A stretch of DNA of 59,233 nt. Source: Deinococcus betulae. Its GTDB lineage: Bacteria; Deinococcota; Deinococci; Deinococcales; Deinococcaceae. Positions 7,637-15,604 of the stretch are shown here, one piece after another. Under the pieces are notes generated by a model. It was not told the DNA's origin. It ran no database searches and was given only the letters and a program-made list of their open reading frames with translations. The number at the start of each line of letters is the position of its first letter. Position 1 is the stretch's first letter. The stretch lies in NCBI RefSeq assembly GCF_020166395.1, contig NZ_JAIQXU010000029.1, positions 1 through 59,233 of the forward strand, read 5' to 3'. The position numbers and the translations under genes were made by a program.

Positions 7637-7941
7637 GGCTTGACCTTGCCCTTCGGTTCCTTCAGATGCTTCAACCAGCGCACCGCGGACCAGGGAATGT
7701 GCAGGACATGGCAGACGCTGCCACCCTCAGACACGCTCTGGGCCAGGGAGATGCAGCGCCGGTTGGTGGCCACCACGAAGCCAGACGAGAAGCACAGCGC
7801 GACGGGGGTGTTCGAGCGCAGGGCGTCCCGCAGTTTCTTGGCCGGTAGCCAGTCGGTGCTGGCCACTTCGGTGGCGCTGTCTTCCCAGCGGACCAGCACC
7901 AGCGCGCCGGCCTTCAATTTGATCGGGGCAGCCTTCTTCAC
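7633..7941 (-). CDS. Small head-region protein, unknown
   Basis: The 102-residue product is basic, starts MKKAAPIKLKAGALVLVRWED, and contains several beta-strand-like segments (TPVALCFSSGFVVATNRR) and two closely spaced Trp residues near the end. It overlaps portal and papain-like genes by ATGA on both sides, so it is translated with the head module. It may be an SH3-like small barrel, but I do not recognise a family. Confidence 0.5.
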   Translation of the reverse strand: MKKAAPIKLKAGALVLVRWEDSATEVASTDWLPAKKLRDALRSNTPVALCFSSGFVVATNRRCISLAQSVSEGGSVCHVLHIPWSAVRWLKHLKEPKGKVKP

Positions 7942-9512
7942 GATTTCACCTGGTGTTCCTGTGGCTTCTCCCGCTCGATCTGGGCGTCTTCCTGGCGGGG
8001 GTCGTCAATCCCCTGCCGTTGGCGGGCCCGCGCTTTGCTGATCAGGCCAGCGGCCACGTCCTCACGGTCTGCGCGGCGTTCCTCGGGGCTGGGGGGCACC
8101 ACGCGGGGCCGCACCAGGCCTTCCACCTGCAAGGAAGCGAAATGGCCCGGCTGATTGGCCAGCGCCGCCACCAGGGCCAGAAAGGTTTCGATCACCTCGC
8201 GCACCGTGCTTTCGGCCAGGGCCACGGTGGGTTCACGGGCCACGTCGAAATCTGCAATGGCCACTTCCCGGCTGCGCCCGCTCGCGGTGGCGTCCTTGCC
8301 CATCAGCACGAAACTCTGGCCGGCCTCGCTGTACATGTTCAGCTGGCTGTGCTCCGTCGCACTGATCAGGGCCGCCGGGCTGACCGGCTCAAAGCGCCCG
8401 TACTCCGCTTTGCCCAGTGGCTCGTCACCCTGATATTTCCCCGCCGCATCCGCCTTGCGGTAGGTGGCTTGGCGCCAGAGCACCATGCTGCCTGCACCGG
8501 GCCGGGGGGCCTTGTAGACCCGCTTGGTCTGCCCCGGCTTCTCTGGATCAGGTACCACCTCGAACGGGGGTTCCACGTTGATGCCGTAGCGTTCCAGGAA
8601 TCCGGCCAGCTCCGTGTTCCGCAGAATCATGGTGCTGGCCGTGTTGTACGCCATCTGGTTTTGCAGGAACTGCGCCGTGATCAGCGCCGGGGCAGTGAGT
8701 TCCAGGTAGTGAATCCGGCCGCCCAAGTCCAGGGCGGCACCGACAGGTGGGCCTATGTCACCTCTGAGCACGCGCAGCTGGGTTAGGCCGTCGTCGCCTA
8801 CCGTGCTGACCTCGGCGCACTCGCGGTCCTCAGCATCTTGGTAGGCATAGACCGCGCTGCGGGTGAGGGTGTCGGGATGCTCCCAGACCCGCACCTGTTC
8901 CGGCTGGCCCAGGCATTCCAGCCGGACATACCGGGCGATGCCGGGCAAGTCTAGGCCCGCACGCACCTGCGCCTTTCCGTCTTGGCCCGCCACGAGTAGA
9001 CCACCCGCCACCCGGAAGCGCAGAACGCCGCGACTTTCCCGGCGAGCAAACCGCAGCCCTTCACGGATGGTGCGCTCGATCAGGGCATTCCACCAGCCAC
9101 TCACCAGGGCGTCTGCTTCCTGTTCGAGGGCGGTGCGGCTGTCGTCCTGTTGGCGGGTAGCGCCCAGCTGCGCCAGGTTCCAGCTGATGCGGGCACTGCT
9201 GCTGAACACATCACGGGTCAGGACTTCTTTGACCGTGTTCGTGCTGGTGAAGCTGCGGCGCAGAGCGGTTTGGAACTCATTCACCATGCCCTGCGCGCGG
9301 CGTTTGTCGGCTTCGGTGCCTTCATCTGGAACACGCACCATCGGGCCACGCCAGTAGGCAAAGTTCTGCTCACCGGCGCCGATAGGCTCGCCCAGGTGAT
9401 GGCCGTGGTCCATATAGCGAGCCTGCTGGGCAGTAGCACTCAGGCCAATCTTGGCGGCGTCACGCAGCTCGCCCAGAGTGGCCGTGAGCAGGTTCAGGGT
9501 CAGGTACTTCAT
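7938..9512 (-). CDS. Portal protein
   Basis: The 524-residue product has portal size and position, right after the large terminase. It is helix-rich, with an Arg-rich N-terminal wing, a central alpha/beta region (TLTRSAVYAYQDAEDREC), a long helix-turn around FLQNQMAYNTASTMILRNTE, and SGRSREVAIADFDVAREP before a C-terminal helical crown. Family members form the 12-mer ring through which DNA is packed and to which connectors bind. Its N-terminus (MKYLTLNLLTATLGELRD) faintly resembles the leaders of the other head proteins. Confidence 0.75.
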   Translation of the reverse strand: MKYLTLNLLTATLGELRDAAKIGLSATAQQARYMDHGHHLGEPIGAGEQNFAYWRGPMVRVPDEGTEADKRRAQGMVNEFQTALRRSFTSTNTVKEVLTRDVFSSSARISWNLAQLGATRQQDDSRTALEQEADALVSGWWNALIERTIREGLRFARRESRGVLRFRVAGGLLVAGQDGKAQVRAGLDLPGIARYVRLECLGQPEQVRVWEHPDTLTRSAVYAYQDAEDRECAEVSTVGDDGLTQLRVLRGDIGPPVGAALDLGGRIHYLELTAPALITAQFLQNQMAYNTASTMILRNTELAGFLERYGINVEPPFEVVPDPEKPGQTKRVYKAPRPGAGSMVLWRQATYRKADAAGKYQGDEPLGKAEYGRFEPVSPAALISATEHSQLNMYSEAGQSFVLMGKDATASGRSREVAIADFDVAREPTVALAESTVREVIETFLALVAALANQPGHFASLQVEGLVRPRVVPPSPEERRADREDVAAGLISKARARQRQGIDDPRQEDAQIEREKPQEHQVKS

Positions 9513-9524
9513 GCTTCACCTCCT

Positions 9525-10889
9525 TTAGCCCGTCCAGCCGGACCAGCCATACGAGCCGGTTTCTTCCGGCACTGGTTCGATTTCTTCTTCCAGCATCAAC
9601 TCGGTCAAGGCCCACACCAGCGCGTCCATACGGTCAGGTGACTTCTCGCCCGGCACCCAGGTGGTCATCTGCCCTTCCAGGTCTGGGAAGACACCCACGT
9701 GAAAGACCTTCTTCTGGACGTACAAGGAACTGACCGGCTCAGCGCGCGTCTGCTTGCCCCGACTCGCCCACACCGGCACCACGTTCACCCGCCGATCAAT
9801 GGTGCTGATGGTGTGCGCCACCATGTCACCGCCGTTGTTCTTCTCCGGCACGATGGCGTCGGCGTGGTGGTACTTGTAGGCGTCAATGCTCGTCTGTGCC
9901 CACTCGCTCGGGCTGAAGTTCCCGGACAGGTCGCCCATGACGTAGGCGTTCCCATGCGCGTCCTTGCCGGCCACGATGATCCCGGTCTCGGCACTGTCGC
10001 TGCTTTGGCTGGCCTGTGGATCCACCGCCACCACGATGCGCACAAGGTCCGGCAGATCCTCAAACTTGAGGCGGAAGCCCTCGCGGTTGAACATCTCGTA
10101 TTTCCACAGCGCCCCTGGCGTGTCTTCCAGCAACTCGCCTTCAAGCTCCTGGCGGCCCAGGCGTGTCCCTTCGTACTTGCTGATGACGTTCCGCTTGAAC
10201 TTCTCCGAGAGGTTGCCCAGATTCTCTGCGGTGCTGCCACCAGTCAGGACCGTGGTGTCTCCCTTCTTGAGTTCTCGGATGAGCCGCACCGGGCGCGGTG
10301 TGCCGGTCAAGACCACACGGGGGTCTTTCCCCAGGCGGAGCCCGAACAGCAGGTTGCTCCACGTGGTGTCCTCGGCGGTGCCCTGGTCGGCGTCATTCCA
10401 CGTCGCTGGCTCATCCCCCCAGGCACCGTGATGCTGGGGGCCGCGCAGGCTTCTGGCCTTCTCACTGCTGAAACACTTGAACTTCGCGCCGTTGCGCAGG
10501 TACAGCTCCCCCATGCTCCGGTTCCAAGCCGTGTCTATGCTGCCACCCCGCAGCTCACTTTCGTCCAGCACGCTGAGCAGACCGGACACCCCTTCGACCA
10601 TCACATCCCGAGCATCCGCTGCGGTCTGAGCCACCAGGGCGAAGCGGCCCCGCGGCGTCTCCCTGGCCCACTGGGCAATGGTCTCGGCACCCGTGCGAGT
10701 CTTGCCGAACCCACGGCCGGCGAGGATGAGCCACACGAACCAATCACCAGCAGGCGGCAGCTGGTTCAGGCGGGCGGTGGCGAGCCAGGTCTGCCGGCGG
10801 GACAGGCCGGTGCGGGCTTTCGGTGCCCTGGGGGTGATACGGGCGACGCGCTTCTGGGTGGCTTTAATCCGCGTCACCATCTCCAGCAT
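9525..10889 (-). CDS. terL: Terminase large subunit
   Basis: The product is 454 aa from the ATG at 10889, with a GGGGG ribosome binding site. It has the packaging ATPase motifs: Walker A GRGFGKT near residues 58-64, a Walker B-like WGDE in HHGAWGDEPATW, and VVLTGTPRP as the coupling motif. The nuclease part begins with VAVDPQASQSSDSAETG and ends with DRMDALVWAL. Large terminases translocate DNA into the prohead and cut concatemers. It overlaps the small-subunit gene by 26 nt. An earlier start at 10928 would lie inside terS and is less likely. Confidence 0.9.
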   Translation of the reverse strand: MLEMVTRIKATQKRVARITPRAPKARTGLSRRQTWLATARLNQLPPAGDWFVWLILAGRGFGKTRTGAETIAQWARETPRGRFALVAQTAADARDVMVEGVSGLLSVLDESELRGGSIDTAWNRSMGELYLRNGAKFKCFSSEKARSLRGPQHHGAWGDEPATWNDADQGTAEDTTWSNLLFGLRLGKDPRVVLTGTPRPVRLIRELKKGDTTVLTGGSTAENLGNLSEKFKRNVISKYEGTRLGRQELEGELLEDTPGALWKYEMFNREGFRLKFEDLPDLVRIVVAVDPQASQSSDSAETGIIVAGKDAHGNAYVMGDLSGNFSPSEWAQTSIDAYKYHHADAIVPEKNNGGDMVAHTISTIDRRVNVVPVWASRGKQTRAEPVSSLYVQKKVFHVGVFPDLEGQMTTWVPGEKSPDRMDALVWALTELMLEEEIEPVPEETGSYGWSGWTG

Positions 10890-11253
10890 CGTCCACCCCC
10901 TGCCCCAGCACGTCCCGGGTAATGGCAATCTCGCTCAGCGCCTTGATGGCGCCGGTCACCGCGCTGATGGTCTCAGCGTTCCCACCCTCAATGCCCCGGA
11001 TCATCTCGCCCTGCTTGCGGATGGCCACGGTCAGGGTGAGGTTCAGTTCATTGGCCCAGTTCTGGGTGGTGACGGTGCGCGAAAGCTCTGCGTAGAACCG
11101 CGCAAGCTCGTCATCGGTTTCGAGCAGCTTGCGGTAGTTTTGCAGCGTCCTGATCGCAATTCCGTGGTGTTCGCAAGCTTGCGCGTCCCCTCGGAGGGCG
11201 GCGTCCACCAGCGCGCGGGCTGCTTTGGCGTTGTCTCGTTTGGGGGATGCCAT
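10864..11253 (-). CDS. terS: Terminase small subunit
   Basis: The 129-residue, mostly helical product has a helix-turn-helix near the N-terminus (RDAQACEHHGIAIRTLQNYR region, residues about 22-42) and a central helical oligomerisation part. It lies directly before terL and is overlapped by it. Small subunits bind the packaging site and recruit the large subunit. AAGGAGG lies upstream of the ATG. It is the first gene of the head operon after a terminator. Confidence 0.75.
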   Translation of the reverse strand: MASPKRDNAKAARALVDAALRGDAQACEHHGIAIRTLQNYRKLLETDDELARFYAELSRTVTTQNWANELNLTLTVAIRKQGEMIRGIEGGNAETISAVTGAIKALSEIAITRDVLGQGVDDAGDGDAD

Positions 11254-11275
11254 AGGTCACCTCCTTAGGGGTATG

Positions 11276-11301
11276 AAAAAGCCCCACCTCAGCAGTGGGG
11301 C
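11276..11301 (-). terminator. Rho-independent terminator
   Basis: On the minus strand GCCCCAC-TGCTGAG-GTGGGGC is followed by TTTTT. It ends the unit holding the 69-aa gene and possibly the tRNA-like gene, upstream of terS. Confidence 0.8.
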
Positions 11302-11347
11302 GGCCCTCTCCGCCTTCACTCGGGCGAGGTGTGTTGTTGGGTGAGGC

Positions 11348-11557
11348 TCAGCTGTCCAAGTCTGCGGTCACCGACTGAATCAGCACCCCCGACACACTGA
11401 ACCCTGTGGGCTTCACCGCCACGTCGGTGAACCAGAACATGCGGTTGTGGTGGCCCTGCACGTCGCGGGCTTTCTGCGCGGCTGTCGTGACCCACTCGTC
11501 AGAGCCGGTGAACGTGTGCGTGGTGTCGTCGGTCAGGTGCAGGGTCAGCGTGGCCAT
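11348..11557 (-). CDS. Small phage protein, unknown
   Basis: A 69-residue product, MATLTLHLTDDTTHTFTGSD..., that looks like a small beta-rich domain with a WV/FWF aromatic cluster. It lies between the tRNA-like gene and a terminator, ahead of terS. No family is recognised; it resembles the short beta-barrel accessory proteins many phages carry next to the terminase. Confidence 0.6.
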   Translation of the reverse strand: MATLTLHLTDDTTHTFTGSDEWVTTAAQKARDVQGHHNRMFWFTDVAVKPTGFSVSGVLIQSVTADLDS

Positions 11558-11590
11558 GTCTCAGGGTAAGGGGAGCGCGCTTAAGCTGTC

Positions 11591-11699
11591 TGGTGGAAGC
11601 GGCAGGACTTGAACCTGCACGCCCTTGCGGGCAAGCGATGAGACCGCAGGGCTGATCAGGCCCACTCAAAGCCAACTCTGCCAATTCGTTCACGCTTCC
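11591..11699 (-). tRNA. Phage tRNA-like gene, class II, non-canonical
   Basis: The minus strand has a perfect 7-bp acceptor (GGAAGCG/CGCTTCC) with discriminator A and an encoded CCA. It has a Leu-type D arm (AAC-GAATTGGCAGA-GTT), a perfect 5-bp T stem with TTCAAGT loop, and a long variable arm with GCCC-GCAA-GGGC. Without CCA it is 106 nt, about 20 nt longer than a normal class II tRNA, and the anticodon region is ambiguous. Either GGCT-TTGAGTG-GGCC (GAG, Leu) or GGGC-CTGATCA-GCCC (GAU) can fold. It could be an intron- or insertion-bearing tRNA-Leu, a decayed tRNA, or a dedicated tRNA-like RNA. Confidence 0.65.
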
Positions 11700-11707
11700 A
11701 GAAGTAC

Positions 11708-11740
11708 CCAGCCGCACGCATTCCACGGCAGTGCGGCTGG
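11708..11740. repeat. Inverted repeat upstream of tRNA-like gene
   Basis: Ten-base arms CCAGCCGCAC and GTGCGGCTGG with a 13-nt loop, 9 nt upstream of the tRNA-like gene on its 5' side. It may be a processing stem or a protein site; it lacks a T tract. Confidence 0.6.
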
Positions 11741-11795
11741 GGATCGTCTTTGGCCGTGCGTCGGTCACACGGGTGCTGGCGCGAATCATTCCAGC

Positions 11796-11820
11796 AAAAA
11801 CCCCCGCAGGGAGCGGGGGC
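11796..11820 (-). terminator. Rho-independent terminator of the exported moron
   Basis: The minus strand reads GCCCCCGC-TCCCT-GCGGGGG followed by TTTTTG, right behind the stop of the secreted 130-aa protein. Confidence 0.85.
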
Positions 11821-11834
11821 TCATCAGGTCAGGT

Positions 11835-12227
11835 TCACTTCAGGACACAGCCGAATGTCGCTGTGTACCGCTTGCCGCTGGCATTCACATTCACGATCTG
11901 CATGTATGAGTGATCAGCAGCAAGGTAAATCTCTGCGCCTCCATCAGTAGCCCGGCGCAGTTTGGTAGGCGTAATTCCGCTCTGAAGGTAGACGTCGAGC
12001 ACATAGTTGACTGCGAAAGTCGTGGCTTGAACACGCTGCGCTTCAGTGGCCCAAGTGGGCAGTTCCTTGAGTGTGTAGCCGTAATGGGTGCAGGTTCCAC
12101 CCGTAAAGGCTTTTGCATTGCGACTGATGGCTTTCTGCTGCGCCGGGCTGGCTGGCTGCATGTTGGGAATAGTTTGAGCCTGGGCCATACCGAAGAGAAC
12201 GACAGCCGCAACCAAGAGTTGACGCAT
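11835..12227 (-). CDS. Exported small protein (prophage moron)
   Basis: The 130-residue product has a clear signal peptide (MRQLLVAAVVLFGMAQAQ). The mature part holds exactly two cysteines (in GGTCTHYG and near the C-terminus, FGCVLK) that could form a disulfide. The gene stands alone between two terminators and has its own leaderless-type promoter, so it can be expressed from the prophage independently of the lytic operons. This is the typical arrangement of a moron acting on the lysogen, for example in envelope change or superinfection exclusion. I do not recognise the family. Confidence 0.75.
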   Translation of the reverse strand: MRQLLVAAVVLFGMAQAQTIPNMQPASPAQQKAISRNAKAFTGGTCTHYGYTLKELPTWATEAQRVQATTFAVNYVLDVYLQSGITPTKLRRATDGGAEIYLAADHSYMQIVNVNASGKRYTATFGCVLK

Positions 12228-12233
12228 GTGAAC

Positions 12234-12239
12234 AAGGTA
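12234..12239 (-). promoter_or_regulatory. -10 box of the exported moron (leaderless type)
   Basis: TACCTT is followed by six bases and the ATG, the TANNNT-N5-7-start arrangement seen across this window. Confidence 0.5.
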
Positions 12240-12281
12240 GACGTCTCGTACTCACGCGAATCTTTCTAGGGAGTTCCAACG

Positions 12282-12302
12282 AAAAACCGCCCAGGCGGGC
12301 GG
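12282..12302 (-). terminator. Terminator at end of early operon
   Basis: The minus strand reads CCGCCC-GCCT-GGGCGG followed by TTTTTC, about 65 nt behind the last early gene. It separates early from late transcription. Confidence 0.8.
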
Positions 12303-12366
12303 CTGATATTGACGTTTCGTGGAACTTAGCAAAATGCTAACTGTTTCAGACAGAATTCACAACTGG

Positions 12367-12933
12367 TCACCCGAAAAGCTCGGCCTGAACGATGCGAAGC
12401 GGACGTTCCGCATGGACATCGCCCAAACGCACCGCGAGGGTAAGCACGGCTATGGCATACCGGACAGCGCTCTCCCGGTTCTGTGACCAGCTGGTGCCTC
12501 TCAGCAAGCTCTCCATGCAGCTGTTGTCGTGACGGCGCAGGCGGTCCAGCATCCGGCCCAGCTGCACGGTCTCCGGCACCGCGCTCAGGGTCATGTCTGT
12601 GATGACCTGGCCGATCTCCACCTCGCTGATCTCGCCGGCGGGCGTGCGCAGGAAGGTCTTCTGGGGTGGGCCACCATCGCCCATCGTCAGGGCGTCAAAG
12701 TGGCCCTGCTCCCGGAAGGCGGCGTAACTGATCTTGGGCAGCACGGTGGGGTAATGCACGGCCCAGACGCGCAGGGCGGCGTACCACTGCTGGGCGTACA
12801 GGCGGGCCTCGCGGTGTTCGGTGCGCAGGGCGGTGAGGCGCCGCACCTGAGCCTGGCCCCGGTTGACGCTGATGGGGCGCTTCGTGCGGGGCTGTTGGGA
12901 CATGGGCACCTCGGCGGGCAGGGTGAGGGTCAT
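12367..12933 (-). CDS. Last gene of early operon, possible late regulator
   Basis: The 188-residue helical product has a basic N-terminus (PRTKRPISVNRGQAQVRR) and a C-terminal region SWSQNRESAVRYAIAVLTLAVRLGDV, where a helix-turn-helix could lie. In many phages the last early gene encodes the late-gene activator or antiterminator (Q, RinA/ArpU). Its place before a terminator and the late block fits that, but sequence alone does not prove it. The start at 12933 has AGGAG at good spacing; a GTG at 12987 is the alternative. Confidence 0.6.
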   Translation of the reverse strand: MTLTLPAEVPMSQQPRTKRPISVNRGQAQVRRLTALRTEHREARLYAQQWYAALRVWAVHYPTVLPKISYAAFREQGHFDALTMGDGGPPQKTFLRTPAGEISEVEIGQVITDMTLSAVPETVQLGRMLDRLRRHDNSCMESLLRGTSWSQNRESAVRYAIAVLTLAVRLGDVHAERPLRIVQAELFG

Positions 12934-12976
12934 CGGTGCTGGCTCCTGTGGTGAGGCTTGCGGGGCGGTGGGACTT

Positions 12977-13234
12977 TCACGCGGCACCTCGTCTGGCCAG
13001 GCGCGGCCGGCGGATCACGGGCGGGTGGTCGGTGTGGTGCTGTGGCGTCCCGCTGCTCTTCGTCACGCTCAGCAGGCCGAGGTTGTAGACGTAATGGGGG
13101 GTGGTGTCCCGGATGCGCAGCCAGCCGCGCCGGGCGCGCTGATACCGGGCGGTGATGCGCCCCCGGAGCACAGGATCATCGGTGCGTTCCAAAGCCTGGC
13201 GGTACTCGCGCTCCTGCTGGCGTTTGCTGGTCAT
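12977..13234 (-). CDS. Small early protein, unknown
   Basis: An 85-residue, very basic product (16 or more Arg), starting MTSKRQQEREYRQALERTDD, with ATGA overlap to the gene before it. It may bind nucleic acid, judging by charge alone. No family recognised. Confidence 0.5.
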   Translation of the reverse strand: MTSKRQQEREYRQALERTDDPVLRGRITARYQRARRGWLRIRDTTPHYVYNLGLLSVTKSSGTPQHHTDHPPVIRRPRLARRGAA

Positions 13235-13452
13235 GACTGCCTCTGGCCAACGCTGGGGAGATCGCGCTGGCGGTTCAATTCCTCACACCAATCCAGCTCG
13301 GTCAGCAGGCCGCGTGCGATGGCGGCATCCACGGTGGCGACCTTGTGACCCTGAGCCTTCAGACGCTGGACTAGGACGGTGTGCGCCGCGTGGGCAGGGG
13401 ACGCCGAATTGACGCGAGTGGGCGGGCCTTCAGAACGTGTGGGCTGTCTCAC
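13231..13452 (-). CDS. Small early protein, unknown
   Basis: A 73-residue product starting from GTG that overlaps the RusA stop (GTGA). After a Pro/Arg-rich start it contains one compact helical unit (LVQRLKAQGHKVATVDAAIA). No known family. It probably belongs to the coupled early set. Confidence 0.45.
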   Translation of the reverse strand: MRQPTRSEGPPTRVNSASPAHAAHTVLVQRLKAQGHKVATVDAAIARGLLTELDWCEELNRQRDLPSVGQRQS

Positions 13453-14165
13453 GGCGGGCCTCCAAACAGGGTGCTGGTGAGGGGCGTGATGGTGACCTGC
13501 ACCTGGCCGCCGGGCACCACCGGCCCGCGCGTCACACGTAACTCGTCGATCAGCGAGTCATCCGCCCAGACCCCGGCGTGCGTCAGGGCGTCTTCCAGCG
13601 CTTTGGGCAGGTTGCTGAGGTCACGGGCGCGGCGATCTGGCACGCAGGCATGGAGGTGCAGCGCGAGACGGGCGCCGGGCGGCGTGGTGGGGCTGTTCAG
13701 GGCGCGGATCACGTCCCGCACGGCGCGGCGGTACTTCCGCCCTTCCAAGCTCAGCAGGATGCGGGCGGCCCAGGGTGGCGCACCGGGCTTCTTCGGCTTG
13801 CAGGGCACCAAGGCCGCGCGCCAGATGCTGTTGAGGGACGGTGGGAAGGGCAGCGTGAAGGTCAGAACAGAATCCGCAGGGCTGATTTGGGGTGTTCGCG
13901 CTGACTCAAACGTGCGTATTGCTTGACTCAAAGCCGGGTTTTGCGCAGTTTGTGAGAGCAGCGGAGGTGGACTAGTTTTGGACACCTGCGACTGAACTAG
14001 TCCATTAACCTGTTTTTCTTGCGCTGGGACGTGGGCAACGGGTGGACTACTTTTCAGCCCTTCTGCTTCCAGGCCCAGCTTCGCCCGCGTGGCTTCGCGC
14101 AGGGCCAGGTCAGGAATGCGGGCCAGATAGGTCTCCGCTGCCTGTCGGGTCGGGAAGGGGTTCAC
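13449..14165 (-). CDS. rusA: RusA-like Holliday junction endonuclease
   Basis: The product is 238 aa from a GTG overlapping the previous stop (GTGA). The C-terminal ~120 residues form the RusA domain: FTLPFPPSLNSIWRA as the first strand and the acidic active-site block RRARDLSNLPKALEDALTHA then GVWADDSLIDEL, with the conserved Asp residues. RusA dimers resolve Holliday junctions and debranch phage DNA before packaging. The N-terminal ~110 residues are an unusual extension with a helix (TRQAAETYLARIPDLALREA) and a Pro/Ser-rich linker. It works with the RecT-like protein upstream in the operon. Confidence 0.85.
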   Translation of the reverse strand: MNPFPTRQAAETYLARIPDLALREATRAKLGLEAEGLKSSPPVAHVPAQEKQVNGLVQSQVSKTSPPPLLSQTAQNPALSQAIRTFESARTPQISPADSVLTFTLPFPPSLNSIWRAALVPCKPKKPGAPPWAARILLSLEGRKYRRAVRDVIRALNSPTTPPGARLALHLHACVPDRRARDLSNLPKALEDALTHAGVWADDSLIDELRVTRGPVVPGGQVQVTITPLTSTLFGGPP

Positions 14166-14368
14166 GCCGTCACCTTCCGCAGAACACCGCTGGGCACGAT
14201 GGCGGTGTGTCCGTCTGGCCATTCCACCAGCACGTTGCCGATCACGCCGGGCCGGGGCACGGTCACCACAGTGCAACTGGTGCCGCGCCGGCTGTCGTCA
14301 CCCTTGCCCAGCTTCGGGCCGTACCGATAGGCCTCACCCACCGTCAGCCAGCGGTACTTGGTGGCCAT
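14162..14368 (-). CDS. Small beta-rich early protein, unknown
   Basis: A 68-residue product starting MATKYRWLTVGEAYRYGPKL, with a strand-rich second half (VLVEWPDGHTAIVPSGVLR) like a small SH3-type barrel. The ATG overlaps the previous stop (TGATG) and its own stop overlaps rusA. No family recognised. Confidence 0.55.
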   Translation of the reverse strand: MATKYRWLTVGEAYRYGPKLGKGDDSRRGTSCTVVTVPRPGVIGNVLVEWPDGHTAIVPSGVLRKVTA

Positions 14369-14619
14369 CAACCCTCACCTCCAGCGATGACGGCTAGGCG
14401 AGGAATCACAACTTCCCGTTCCCGGCCAGTGCTGGGATTGCGCACACGGACCTCCGTGAACCCCTTCCGGGCCTGAAGGTGCAGCGCACGGGTAATCTGG
14501 AGACTTTCCCGCACGGTGTCCGCGAGGCTGCCGTACTGGCCTTCCTCTGTCATTTGCTTCAGGGTTCTGAGGCTCCGGTCATCGAACGTAAACACCACGC
14601 GCTTGGACTTGATACCCAT
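14368..14619 (-). CDS. Ribbon-helix-helix-like regulator
   Basis: The 83-residue product begins with a basic beta strand (SKRVVFTFDD), followed by RSLRTLKQMTEEGQYGSLADTVRESLQITRAL. That is the strand-helix-helix layout of RHH/CopG-type DNA-binding proteins. The C-terminal part (VRVRNPSTGRERE) is a beta hairpin. It overlaps the upstream gene (TGATG). It may be an early-phase repressor; the target is unknown. Confidence 0.6.
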   Translation of the reverse strand: MGIKSKRVVFTFDDRSLRTLKQMTEEGQYGSLADTVRESLQITRALHLQARKGFTEVRVRNPSTGREREVVIPRLAVIAGGEG

Positions 14620-15425
14620 CAGCCCTTCACCTCTTCCACGAGGTTCAGCACGGCTTTCTTCAGCCAGTCCGCCGGCTCCCCATACGCCACCGTCGCGTGC
14701 GTCTCGGTGTCCACGATCAGCGCCTGCACCTTCGGATTCCCACTCGCATCCTGCTTGCCGACGATCCGCAGCTCCTGAGTTGGCGTGAGGTGCTGGGCCA
14801 CGTAATCCATGACCCAATCCGTCCAGCCGCCGCGCCCATTGCTCCTGGCCTGCAGCTTGCTCTCCTCGATGTGCTGCTGCTGACGTTGCAGCCGTTCATG
14901 CGTGCCGGTGGTGACGTTCTCGGCGATGGCGGCTGCGCGCTGCTCGCCGGTCAGGGTGTGCAGCGGCACTTCAGCGCCCGTGTCGGGGTGCTGCACCGTG
15001 GCGTGCGCATCAATGCTGGCCGCCACTTCTGCCGCCGCCTTGACCTGACTCGTGCTGGGCTTCTCGCTACCCGTGGCCGTCTTCAAGTACTGGGCCACCG
15101 CGATGACCTTCTCAGGCTCCAGTTCCCCGATCACTTTGGCGGCCTCTTTCAGGTCACGGGCCTGCCGTTCGTTCTCGGGATGTAAACCAATGGTTGACAG
15201 GGTGTGCGTGGTTTCGGCGGCGTCCATCAGCTGCTGGGCGCGCTGGCGAGACCAACCCCAGACCTGCTCGCAGTAGTCACCGAAGGTGCGGTGCCCGGCG
15301 CGGTACAGGCGCTGGTCCCGGATGGTCAGCAGAGCTTCACCCACGGTCACGAAGCCTTGCCAGCCGCCTTGAATCACGCCCTCCAACTGGGTTAAGTGCT
15401 GCTGCTCTTGGGCGCTCAGCGACAA
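14619..15425 (-). CDS. DUF3102/ParB-like phage protein
   Basis: The N-terminal ~90 residues contain the block GFVTVGEALLTIRDQRLYR...TFGDYCEQVWGWSRQRAQQLMDAA, typical of a phage and plasmid family with a ParB-like helix-turn-helix. Helical linkers and a beta-rich C-terminus follow. I chose the TTG at 15425 (268 aa), where homologues would be expected to begin. The frame stays open to an ATG at 15605 that overlaps the previous stop (TGATG, GGAGG upstream), but that extra part is Gln/Arg-rich and lies antisense to a membrane-protein gene. A role in replication or partition is inferred. Confidence 0.65.
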   Translation of the reverse strand: MSLSAQEQQHLTQLEGVIQGGWQGFVTVGEALLTIRDQRLYRAGHRTFGDYCEQVWGWSRQRAQQLMDAAETTHTLSTIGLHPENERQARDLKEAAKVIGELEPEKVIAVAQYLKTATGSEKPSTSQVKAAAEVAASIDAHATVQHPDTGAEVPLHTLTGEQRAAAIAENVTTGTHERLQRQQQHIEESKLQARSNGRGGWTDWVMDYVAQHLTPTQELRIVGKQDASGNPKVQALIVDTETHATVAYGEPADWLKKAVLNLVEEVKG

Positions 15426-15431
15426 TGGGGT

Positions 15432-15602
15432 ATGGACGCCGATTTCTGGCCGCGCAATCTGCTTGCCCTCGCTGTGCTGCTGCCCTTCATCGCTTGGCTG
15501 GAGCGGTTCCCGCTGTCCCGGTGGCAACGCTTTGCCTTGCAGCTGGCCGTGGCGATTGTCGCGCTGGTCCTGTGGGATCTGGTCAAGCTCGTGTTGCCCT
15601 GA
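15432..15602 (+). CDS. Small membrane protein against the early operon
   Basis: A 56-residue product with two hydrophobic segments: NLLALAVLLPFIAWL, a basic turn (ERFPLSRWQR), then ALQLAVAIVALVLWDLV. It fills the gap between two minus-strand genes exactly. GACAAT lies 5 nt before the ATG, resembling the leaderless promoters of this genome. Its third codon positions are mostly G or C, more than the opposing frame. It could be a holin-like or regulatory membrane peptide. An antisense shadow of an N-terminally longer minus gene is the alternative. Confidence 0.5.
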   Translation: MDADFWPRNLLALAVLLPFIAWLERFPLSRWQRFALQLAVAIVALVLWDLVKLVLP

Positions 15603-15604
15603 CA

